Assembly: GCA_944470555.2 (NCBI GenBank)
Contig: OX104128.1
Span: 4,030,001 to 4,094,000 of the forward strand
Direction: 5' to 3'
Source of the DNA: Heterobilharzia americana
Lineage: Eukaryota > Platyhelminthes > Trematoda > Strigeidida > Schistosomatidae
DNA length: 64,000 nt
In this document: positions 55,029 to 64,000 of the stretch, one piece after another
Position numbering within the stretch: position 1 is the first letter of the stretch
Layout: each line of letters starts with the position of its first letter
The notes under the pieces: generated by a model
Database searches by the model: none
What the model was told of the DNA's origin: nothing
The model's input: the letters and a program-made list of their open reading frames with translations, nothing else
Made by a program: the position numbers and the translations under genes

Positions 55029-55750
55029 AAGCCTTTTGTATTGGTTCGAGATTTTGTCTATCAAAGGACGAGTACGCTGTACTGAATTCTGTTATATCCT
55101 GTTATACGGCTGTAAGACATAGCCGTTAAAAGTAGACGACATGAAGCGGTTGCTGGGTTTTGACCATAGGTATTTTCTTAACGTTGCTCGCGTGTAGTTG
55201 AATTACTGTATGAGCAGTGTCGAAATCGAGCGAAAGGTACTAGGCAAGACAGACAAGTTGACTGACGAGGTTGTGGACGTTAGTCAACTGAGATGGCTTG
55301 GACATTTACTGCGCATGCTGAGCCGCCGCCTACCTTGACGTTGCGCGATGCTAGGGGAAGCTTGATTAGGTTGGAAGAGGGTTCAGGGTGGCCAAAACAA
55401 GACGTAGTACCAGTTGATGAATTCTCTTACTGTTGATGTGAATTGTGTTGGGGGATGTAGACTGCCTGGTTGGGGTCCTCGAGATGGAAGCAATCATTAG
55501 TTGAGAACTCATGATGACATGGCTGAAAATCGGTGAAAGTGGCACAGATGTATTCACTCCTTGAGATCTTCTAAAGTTTAAGTATTCCCGATAACTATTA
55601 TCTTCAAATTATTTATTCTCTCACTCTACTTTGTCTTTCTTTGGTATCATTTTTTAAATCCACCTATTCTTTGTATACTACTGCAAAGTGTGGCAACTTG
55701 GGCCTGCGTGCATGTGTGTGAGGTTCTACGTTGATTTTGTCACTCAGTCA
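55029..55750 (+). mobile_element. RTE-B element, C-terminus and 3' end
   Basis: The plus strand has YGCKT*PLKVDDMKRLLGFD, VEIERKVLGKTDKLTDEVVD-like codons, QLRWLGHLLRMLSRR and a 3' UTR ending TGTGGCAACTTGGGCCTGC and TCACTCAGTCACTG at about 55755. Stops are present (PLK preceded by TAG). Confidence 0.72.
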
Positions 55751-58425
55751 CTGTCCGTCAATCTTGAAGAACATAACTGGATATAGACAGTAACCGAGAT
55801 ACCATTTCGCAGACTTCGACACGCTTGCAAGTGTTCGGGTGCAGAGGATTGAACACAGTGATACGCTTATGCAAAACCCTCTTTGGCTGGGAGGCTCTAT
55901 GATGAAACTTGATCGACGGAGTTGAATAACATGTCTAGCTAGTTTTACGCTTCGGTAAGTGTGCATGTACTGACACCTAGATAAGAGTAAATACCTGGTT
56001 GGTGCACCTACGGCGAGGTCTGAAACTTTCCTGGTTCTGTGGGGTTAGTTGTTCTAGAACTCCACTTAGACGTCTGATAGTTGTAGAAACCAGAACCTCG
56101 GACACTGTGTTCATGAGTCTGATTCTCGTGTAATTATCCGAATAGGATGTCTCCCATCTCTTGAAGATTGCGAAGATCGGTGATTAAAATCACTCAGAGA
56201 GGATCATGTCTGATTCTCATACACTACCTAACAACTCAGTTAACCTGACCAATGATCTGCGACCACTGTCCTTAAAGTACTTTCGACACCAGACGTCGGC
56301 CCCTGCTACTCTTCGTTGTTTTAGGTTACTTACAGCTCTCCCAACTTCTGCGAGTGTTACTGGCCGTATCTCAATATTCCATTTGGAATGTGACTGGATA
56401 GTGGGCGAAGGTATATTAGCAGAAGGCCAGCGGAACCGTTCTGCCCATTATCCCAGCTATCTTTCTTACGAGTGAGTACCGGATCCACCCTCTTCATCTA
56501 TAGTTTCCCTAATCATTGATCTTTTCGCCCCGGTTTCCGTAATAAATGTAAATAACTGTATACTGTTACCTATCGCCACTGCCTTTACCATCTCTAGGAT
56601 TCGCTACGCACCACTGTTCGTGGTCATAGAGTAGACCTTTTTGCATCCTGCATAAAAGTTGCTTCCACTGCTTATTTTACTCAGACCCTGCAGGGATGCA
56701 TTTGCGTGCATAGGTTAATTCAGAAGAAGCTGTCAAAAACGACTGGTTCCCTTTAACTACTCTCTGAGAGTCGACTACGGTCTTCAACACTGTTTTTAAA
56801 ACAGACTGGAAACAGTTCCAGACCTCTTCTGGATGAGTGATATTGTTCTATCCTGATAACCTATCCAGTTTTTCACTGAAAGCACCCTAATGCTCTCACC
56901 ATCAAGCTACACTCGTAATTTTCCTGCTTCTGTAGTTTTTCCAAATCCACATGCGCGTGCTCGAACCGTCGCGTAGTTGCTGTCCAAACAGTGCTCCAGA
57001 AGGAGTGGCAGTCTTCCACCGACCCTCTCCAACGATGACTGGTAACAGTGCAGTCTGTGTGTGTCCACCGTTGAGTCGATGTCTGTGGACGCCATGCCAT
57101 GTTTGAAGTTTGTACTGGTTAGAAGTGAATGGTTATCTGAGCACGTTTGTATCACGTGACTGCCACTATGTGTTCGTTCGCCATCGAAATGCTTTTCTGC
57201 CTGAATTAGCCTACCCGATTGTACATTGAAATCACCTGGAACAACCACCGTGTCTGAGAGCTTGGCTTTCAGAAGGAAGCTAGAGAGCTTTCGATAGGGC
57301 TAATCCTTCACTTCATCCAGACGGCAGTCAGTGAGTGCGTAAGTAGAGATTGCAGAGAGACAAAGGCGAGTTTCATAGTTCTTAATAGTCTTCACTATAC
57401 CACCCAGTCAGATAACACATAAGTGACTGTCAACTGGAGCCCAGTCGAGTAGTGCACTTTCTGCCGTAGGATTGATTGCTATACATACACCTGCAAGACC
57501 ATGAAAACTGGCTATCATGTCCCCAGAAACTCTGATGGTAAAGTTTGCAGATTCACCATATTGACCGGGTGAGGTTAAGTGGTTTGTCCCACTTGAATAC
57601 TGTGTACGTGTCTTACAAACACCTCATATCCGTGGCTCGAGATTCTGGAGTTTTGACCAGCGGAGCTTATTGGCTGATTTGACGGAGGGTACGGAGATTA
57701 GAGCTCAGTTTCAGGAGACCAGGAATGCTGTCCCGTAAACTGACATCGCCACAGACAGCTACAGAGGTAGAAGAAATTAAAATTGACCTACGAATGTTGA
57801 TGGACTTGGAGGAAGGATTAGAAGATGAGGTTGTTAATGATCTGAGGGAATTTGAATACTACAGAGTTGTGAGGGTAGTTGACACTTTTCAGCTTCATAC
57901 ACTATAGATGGCTAGGCGAAAAAGGTAGGATAGTGCATGGTGGCAGTGGCCAAGTGACATCTGTTTGAGGTTGGTCACACGTGACCCCTCTAGAAGTTTG
58001 AGATTTCGATTTTTTTCGAACCTGACTATGAACCCATGTTGCCGGCACCGGTATGCCGCAGGGTAGAAGGGAGTCTGCTATGTCTAGGGTCGACCTTCTA
58101 TAACCTCCCACGGTTTCCTATAGGGAAGACAGCATCAGCAGGGCGCTGCTGATCATCCAAGAGAAACACGTTACTGCTGCCACCCCCACATAGCCAACAG
58201 TATGATTTCGCCGTCGGACTTCCATCATAGCGCAAAAGTTTACACTATGACGGTAACTGCTTTTCATCGAACCACTCTCAAACCAAACCTTCCTGTTATG
58301 ATAGGACCAATCTCTAGGGAGCAACCGTTCCACCAGCCTAGCTTGTTGTGTCACTGTTATATGTAAGCTTGACCAGCACGTCAGGGTAGCAGCTATCGAC
58401 CGACATACATTCAACCAGTTATTTA
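55751..58425 (-). mobile_element. RTE-B element, 5' UTR, endonuclease and RT N-terminus
   Basis: Minus strand: 5' UTR 58425-57725 parallel to 23020-23740; a start region NLRTLRQISQ (about 57690); SALLDWAPVDSHLCVI; ISTYALTDCRLDEVKD; VVPGDFNVQSGRLIQAEKHF (GDFN catalytic box) and CSDNHSLLTSTNFKHGMAST (57248-56907). A second frame has TSHRWRGSVEDCHSFW. Then RT remnants with LRRLSGVLEQL and FRPRRRCTNQVFTL (about 56080-56000) and an FNSVDQ box near 55930. It is truncated in RT at about 55751, back to back with the plus-strand RTE-B tail. Confidence 0.82.
56907..57248 (-). pseudogene. RTE-B endonuclease remnant
   Basis: A 113-residue frame containing the GDFN and STNF boxes of EEP-fold endonucleases. 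A frameshift near 57080 moves the SDH-type end into the frame 57100-56873. It is the only endonuclease in the window that keeps the GDxN Asp. Confidence 0.82.
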
Positions 58426-59099
58426 TGTAGTTTTTATGAATGTGGAAGCTCCTGGCCTTTACACGCTACCACCTGTTGATTAATGAACTAATAGTTCGGT
58501 GTTGTATCTTATTATGATCACCGTAAATTACTTCGAGGTAGGTAGTCAGGTACTATGCGTTAACAGGTGCACTAACATTAAAATATTTCCAACCCTAAGC
58601 AACGGTATTAGTTCCAACGTGAATCGAATAACGCGAGCAGACTTCAATTCTGTTTGACCAGAATGTTATAGGCCTTATCCTAACCAACACACGACAACGA
58701 CTGGTAAACCAAAAGACAAACACCACAGGATTCGAATTGGGTTGTTCGCTGTCCAATGTATGTAAACGAGATTAATTTCATCATCAATGTGATATTGGTA
58801 TTTATCAAGAAATTTGAATAAAGTTACTAGGGGTAGACAACACTACATTCAACTTCAACATTGCTTCACGATACACATTGTTTTGAAAGTGTTCAATAAA
58901 CAACTACTTTAAATTTTCGTATATCAGTAACCTAGTCAAATCTTTTACCAACCACCACTGTGTGAATCGTTTGTGCACTGTCAAAATTCACTTTTAAAAA
59001 CCTTCCAGTTAAAGTCACCATTAGTTTTGGAACATAATGAAACGAATCAGGTCGACTTTTTGAAAGATGCTTTTTATCTGACTATTCTAGTTAATTGTA
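58426..59099. other. No recognised feature
   Basis: AT-rich spacer between the RTE-B 5' end and an RTE-A copy. The frame 58973-59155 runs into the RTE-A start and is not a gene. Confidence 0.4.
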
Positions 59100-59805
59100 T
59101 GTCAAAACGGCGTATACTGCACAGCCGTCCGGTCTGTTCTGCTGTATGGCTGTGAAACATGGCCATTGAAAGTAGAAGATATGATAAGGCTTTCTCATGT
59201 GTTTGACCACCGTTGCCTTCGTAGCATAGGTCGTGTTCCATGGTTTCACCACGCGAGTAATGCAGAAGTCAGGTATAGAGTTTTAGGGAGTGGGGTTAAA
59301 TCAGTTGACGAGGTTATGAACCTTCACCGAATGAGATGGTTGGGACACATACTACGTATGCCCAGTCACCGATTGCCTCATCACACAATGTTGGCCGAAG
59401 TAGGTTCAGGCTGGAAAAAGGCCTGAGGTGTCCAGACTAAAACATAGCACCAATGTATGAAGTCTCTGACTGTTGGTTTGAGCCATGTGGGGCAATGCAG
59501 AGTGGGTGGTTGGGGTTGGTGGGACAAGAAGAACCAGTGTTTGGAGACTGACTCTAGGTGATCGCATGGTTCAGAACTGATGTCAGTGGCACAGATGTAT
59601 GTTCACATTATCGTCATCTTAACGACGCTATACCGAATCCTATTATTCCTCTTTTCTTTTTCTCGTACTTCATATTTCTTTTGACTGAATTTTCTTATCT
59701 TCATCTTGTACTTCACTGTCTTTTTACTTGATGTACTGATAAGCGGTGTGGCAAGTTAGACCATTACTCAGTAATGCCTGATCCTATGTTGATATTGATT
59801 GGTTT
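59100..59805 (+). mobile_element. RTE-A element, C-terminus and 3' end
   Basis: The plus strand 59105-59426 encodes KRRILHSRPVCSAVWL in one frame and VEDMIRLSHVFDHRCLRSIG, NAEVRYRVLGSGVKSVDEVM and RMRWLGHILRMPSHRLPHHT in the next. The 3' UTR ends ATGCCTGATCCTATGTTG at about 59790. It is 5'-truncated at about 59105. Confidence 0.85.
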
Positions 59806-59939
59806 AGATTCAGTGGATTGATTACATTTCGCTTACAACCATCAAGTTTACAATACCACTTGTTAATCCAATACTTTCAGTGATACGGTTCATCAATAAA
59901 GTAAGTTTATTCAATCATTCATTAAAGGTTCCTATTACA

Positions 59940-60225
59940 ATTCAGAAGTCATTTGATTGTGAACAAAGAATGTTCTTTTCGACGACTTGTTCAGGTTCTA
60001 CGGTTATATGTACACATTGATGAATTACACGTCAGCAGTATAGACAGAGATTCCGCTTATCAGTTTGTTAGTAATAGAGTTGAGGAAGTCAATTGAAAAA
60101 AGTCGTTTGTTAATGTTTATGATGGAATCAATTGTTACTAGGATTCAATTCAAAATAAAAACTGACTATCTAAATGATTACATGACTTACGTAATTCTAT
60201 AAGGTGATGGTTTAATGAAACAATA
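59940..60225 (+). repeat. Left arm of a long inverted repeat
   Basis: TTATATGTACACATTGATGA, ATTACACGTCAGCAGTATAG and ACAGAGATTCCGCTTATCAG occur in the same order on the minus strand of 61685-61985. Identity is roughly 85% over about 280 bp by eye. Confidence 0.85.
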
Positions 60226-60249
60226 GGACGATGTTTATAACAACTGGAT

Positions 60250-61240
60250 GAAATAAACTAAGAAGAACAAAATATGTTAAAAGAATTTGTCAAAATTATT
60301 TCCGATTATAGAGGAGCTGTGAGAAGATGGGCATACGCTAGCTGGACCGATGAAAAGAGCCTAGAAGATTTGAATTTCGCCGATGATTTGTGTCTACTGT
60401 CACACAAACTTGAAGATCTACAGGCGAAAACTAACAAGTTGACAGAAAAGGCAGGGCAGCGAAGGAAGACGGAACTTCAAGTGAATGTAGAGAAGATGGA
60501 GGTGATGAAGATACCCAACCAATAACAGCATCAACAAGCACCAATCACCATCAACGGGTGAAACCTAAAGGAAGTAGTCTCTTTCATCTACCCACCTACC
60601 TGACTAGGCAGCATCGTTTCAACTACAGACAGTGGTGGCACAGACGAGGATGTCAAAAGCAGGATGGGAAAGACAGCAAGACAGGCATTCATCAATCTGA
60701 AATCAGTGTGGAGATCTACTGCACTTCACTCAGCACAAAGAACAAGATACGGATTTTCAACACCAATGTCAACTCAGTGCTGCTATGTGATGGTTCAGAA
60801 ACTTGGCGCGTCACGAAAAGTACTTCCAACAAACTACACACATCACATCAACAGCTGCCTACACTGGCTGGTTACTGAAGATTAGATGGATTGCTAGAAA
60901 GAATAAGCAACAGGGAAGTCTGGCCTGCCAAGGAACCAACCAAGAACCTACCACCCAACAAATATGCAGAAGAAGAAAGTGGAGATGAATTGGATTGGGC
61001 ATACACTGAGAAAACCATTCGGAGACATCACGCGCCAGGCTCTCGAGTAGAACCCTGAGGGGAAACGATGAGTTGGGCGTCGGAGGCGAGGGTGACATGG
61101 AGGAGATCATGTGAGGAAGAAATGAAAGCTCGTGGGCAGTCGTGGAGCGATGTTCAAAAGACTACAGAGAACACAGTGCAATGGAGGCGTGCTACTGAAT
61201 CCATACGTTCCACTAGGAACCCAAGGGGAAAAAATAATAG
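60250..61240 (+). mobile_element. RTE-C, 5'-truncated copy (plus)
   Basis: Frame 60274-60525: GAVRRWAYASWTDEKSLEDL, NFADDLCLLSHKLEDLQAKT (catalytic FADD box) and LQVNVEKMEVMKI. Then a thumb/C-terminal region in other frames (MGKTARQAFINLKSVWRSTA), WRRSCEEEMKARGQSWSDVQ (61100-61160), and a tail TCCACTAGGAACCCAAGGGG. It keeps a better FADD box than the two full-length copies. It lies between the inverted arms. Confidence 0.87.
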
Positions 61241-61679
61241 TAGAGAAGGGTTGTTCACAGTATGTAATTAGATAACCTTGGGCAGGATGCTAACGAATTT
61301 GTACACCATGAATCAGGCCACGACAGTTTTATGAGTAACACTTGTTTATTTTGAACACACGACTCGCGTTGTTTGACGCCGATTGCTTCTGCTTCTAAAG
61401 TTTGAAGAATCCTAAGCAGAGTACTTTTGGGAAAACCACTCGTTTACATTCACCGTATGGTTCATTTCAACCAAGTGTGCTAATATAGAGCTGGTAATGG
61501 TCTTTAACACACCTTTACTTAACCATGTCGGGAGGTGTTTGCGAACACGGGAAATTAAGAACCTAGGGCAGCGGTTGCACAAAAGTAGTCGAACTGATAA
61601 ACATAACAGGAAGTGGCCAGTCTAAGCAACTCGCCATTCAGTCTTGGTGTCACCAATGGACGTGTCATAAACACCTTCC
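61241..61679. other. Spacer inside the inverted repeat
   Basis: No frame or known repeat recognised. Confidence 0.4.
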
Positions 61680-61985
61680 TGTTGTTTCACTAAACTGTCA
61701 CTCTATATTATTGCATAAGTCGTATAATCATTTAGATAATCAGTTTTTATTTTGAATTGAATTCTAATAACAACTGATTCTATCATCATAAGCGTTCACA
61801 AACGACTTTTCTCAATTGACTTCGTCAACTCAATTGTTAACAAACCGATAAGCGGAATCTCTGTCTATACTGCTGACGTGTAATTCATCAATGTGTACAT
61901 ATAACTGTAGAATCTGAAGAAGTTATCGAGTTGAATATTCTTTGTTCACTCAACTGGCTTTTAGGTTTAATCAGTCATTTGTATT
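61680..61985 (-). repeat. Right arm of a long inverted repeat
   Basis: Complement of the arm at 59940-60225. It ends about 255 bp before the first coding exon of the right-hand host gene. Confidence 0.85.
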
Positions 61986-62239
61986 TTCTTCTCACACTTC
62001 GAATAAGCGTCAGCTGATTTATATCTTGTTGGCTACCATATACTTAGTGTTGTTGAACACTGAGATTTCTAAAGAAATGAAGAGACAGGTATAATCTCTT
62101 GGGTGACATTCGTTGACTGCCATTTCTGTCATATACTTTCGCCACTATTTAATTAGAAATCGAATCTTGTTTCCTTCATGTCATTTGAGTAATAGTTAAC
62201 TCACTTTTCATCATTTTATAATGTTTATTTTATTTCCAG
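61986..62239 (+). promoter_or_regulatory. Upstream region of the right-hand host gene
   Basis: A possible 5' UTR exon end at GAGACAG|GTATAATC (about 62088) and a strong acceptor TTTTATTTCCAG (62228-62239) suggest an intron in the 5' UTR or a trans-splice acceptor. No promoter motif identified. Confidence 0.4.
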
Positions 62240-62265
62240 TCAGGATTTATCGGTCATATTAAAAC

Positions 62266-63821
62266 ATGGATCACAAACTCAATGAACTGACCGAAAATAT
62301 TAAACAACGTGGTCGTGAAGGCGCTCACCCTCTGTTTAAGGAAACAGGACCAGAATATGTGATGCCTAAGTTTCCCATTGAAAGAAAAGAAATGGAAGAA
62401 CACATTTTGGAGTTGAAGTTGGGCAGGTAAGTGAATAAAAATAAATCCACCATGCCGGAGACATATAGATATTAAATGAAATTGTATAGAAATATTTAAC
62501 GTTACGGAGGTTAATGGATTGATGCGAAATCTGCCTTATTTCTTTGTTGTTTGAACCTTAGTCGACGGAGATGGTCTGGATATGTATTGTGAATGCCAAG
62601 CCACTGTCTACCTCGGCGTACCATTCTAGAGGAAGCTGAATTGGGTTAAAGTAGGGTTAAAGGACATGGCACCAATTCATGAAGTCTCTGACCGTTGACC
62701 TGAGTCGTATGGAGAGATGTTGACTGCCTGGTTAGGGTCTCCAAGACGAAAGATATCAGTGGTTGAGAATACTTAGTGACAATGACACCTAAAGTATAAA
62801 TATTCCCACTAACCGTTATCTTCAGATTGTTTATTCTCTCACACCACTTTGTCTACTTTGACATCACCCTTTTTCGATCCACCTGTTCTTATTTGTCTAC
62901 TACTGTAAAGTCTGGCAACTTGATCTGGTATATCTACTCTGAGAAATATTCTGTTGTGTTTGTGTATTCAAGTTTATTTTTTCATCCAACTTCAACATTA
63001 TTGTTATGTAGCATTTAGGAGTTGTTTCGAGCTGATCATGAGTATTCCATAAGACTATAGATTACTTTTGTATCTATAATACGCAACAGTCTACAGGTTA
63101 GTGGTATAATAATATTATCTTTTATGTTGCATGCCTTATGTTCACTCAGTCCTATATGTAGTGTGAAAGGGGATTGAATTACGTTGTGTTTATCAAGCTG
63201 TCTCTGATTCCTTTTACTCTATTTATCATTTTTAGGTCAATCAGTTCAGTAGATGGTGATTCTAAACTCCACACTGGTGAAGAAAATCGAGATTCAACCT
63301 ATGCAAATAATTTAACAACACCTAAAGCTTTTGGTCTCGATAACTGTAATTCTGTTAGTGGTTTAACGAATGGATCTGAATCAATCGGATGGAGTAGAAA
63401 GAGTCATGCATTTACAACTTTGAATAAAAGTGATAGAGTTAACGAAGAAGCTTCTTCAGACTCGTTATCTCTGCTACCTGAAGAGTTTACTGGGGAACAA
63501 AATGTTCGATTTAATCCATCTACTTCTTCAGGTATTAACACATCATCTTTGGAATTTAGTAATCGTGTACAATCAAGGCTTAGTCAGAGTGGTATACAAT
63601 TTCAGAATGAGCAAACTGGTGAAGGTCCTTTAGTTCGCCGGTTATACAGTATCCCTAGTACAGTTAATGAAGGTCTCCCATTACATTTAACACCTGGACC
63701 AAATACGTACACAGATGTTGCACCAGTACTTCAAGAAGTTGAGGGATCAGCTGAAGCACATATAGAATCAGCAGCCGTAGAATTTCAACGTGTTCAGATC
63801 TGTGGCGATGATACACTTGGA
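62266..63821 (+). CDS. Host gene of unknown function, first coding exons
   Basis: Exon A: acceptor TTTCCAG before 62240, start ATG at 62266, donor GGCAG|GTAAGT after 62426. It encodes MDHKLNELTENIKQRGREGA, HPLFKETGPEYVMPKFPIER, KEMEEHILELKLG. Exon B: acceptor CATTTTTAG, 63236-63821, donor GGA|GTAAGT; the split Arg codon joins the two. Exon B is Ser/Asn-rich and probably disordered, with PLVRRLYSIPSTVNEGLPLH and EVEGSAEAHIESAAVEFQ near its end. A further acceptor (TTGTTATATGTAG) at 63918 would add 63919-63966, TIPKLVSSVTCIDVQ and a stop, in phase. This may be a real last exon or chance. I do not recognise the family. Intact frames and consensus splice sites argue for a live gene. Confidence 0.8.
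62545..62960 (+). mobile_element. RTE-B 3' fragment inside an intron of the right-hand gene
   Basis: GAACCTTAGTCGACGGAGAT, GCCAAGCCACTGTCTACCTC, GAAGTCTCTGACCGTTGACC and a tail near TCTGGCAACTTGATCTGG: RTE-B C-terminal and 3' UTR, sense with the gene, within the 809-nt intron 62427-63235. Confidence 0.75.
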
Positions 63822-64000
63822 GTAAGTATAGTCATTCAGTATATGCTTATGTTTATAACTGAGTAGATTTGCTTGTGGATATTAAATAATGTTTACATTT
63901 ACTTATTGTTATATGTAGACTATCCCAAAACTTGTATCCAGTGTCACATGTATTGATGTCCAGTAATTTGATTTAGAGGAAATCAATTTCTGATACACTA
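63822..64000 (+). other. Intron start and window edge of the right-hand gene
   Basis: Donor GTAAGTATAG at 63822. The candidate exon 63919-63966 is discussed with the gene. The window ends before continuation can be checked. Confidence 0.45.

Noticed and set aside
57725..57907. 60-codon acidic plus frame
   Set aside because: Antisense to RTE-B 5' UTR; no splice sites or domain.
63174..63235. Upstream Met extending exon B of the right-hand gene
   Set aside because: These codons lie before a clear acceptor (CATTTTTAG) and the split Arg codon joins exon A exactly; the extension is intron.

Overview
This window looks like nuclear DNA of a schistosome-type blood fluke. The evidence is AT-rich sequence, genes split by 34-97 nt micro-introns as well as multi-kilobase introns, many degraded RTE-like non-LTR elements, Penelope-like elements with GIY-YIG domains, and a tRNA-derived SINE carrying a hammerhead ribozyme (the Sm-alpha type known from Schistosoma). 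Nothing in it looks bacterial, and no rRNA gene, intact tRNA gene or CRISPR array was seen. All family names come from motifs read by eye; no database search was run.

Two host genes are visible. (1) A minus-strand gene from 36847 down to 10739 with nine exons, recognised as a SAAL1 (serum amyloid A-like 1) homologue. Its first five introns are 34-52 nt and its last three are about 7.7, 12.0 and 4.9 kb. The large introns are packed with retroelements. Exons 1-5 carry several single-base frame breaks, whereas exons 6-9 join in perfect phase. (2) A plus-strand gene beginning at 62266 and running to the right edge, of unknown function.

Layout: 0.4-1.4 kb, two Penelope-like 3' ends placed head to head; 2.6-3.4 kb, inverted pair of ribozyme SINEs; 3.8-5.2 kb, a Penelope-like element between 257-bp inverted repeats; 5.5-10.4 kb, RTE-A/RTE-B 3' ends and more SINE copies; 10.7-36.8 kb, SAAL1 with intronic elements, including two full-length RTE-C copies with target-site duplications (17923-21403 and 30219-33609) and an RTE-B copy (23020-26822); 37-41 kb, CR1-like remains on both strands; 41.3-45.8 kb, a decayed Ty3/gypsy element; 46-50 kb, an unassigned coding-like block between degenerate direct repeats; 50.6-53.3 kb, no recognisable feature; 53.3-58.4 kb, RTE-A/RTE-B fragments in alternating orientation; 59.1-62.0 kb, RTE-A, then inverted arms enclosing an RTE-C 3' end; 62.2-64.0 kb, the second host gene.

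Family labels RTE-A, RTE-B and RTE-C are local names. A and B share a long C-terminal region (RWLGHVLRM-type motif) and differ in 3' tail. C ends in an (AAT)n tail. Every element coding region seen here is broken, so none looks autonomous. The elements shape the locus mainly as intron filler, inverted repeats and sources of ribozyme relics.
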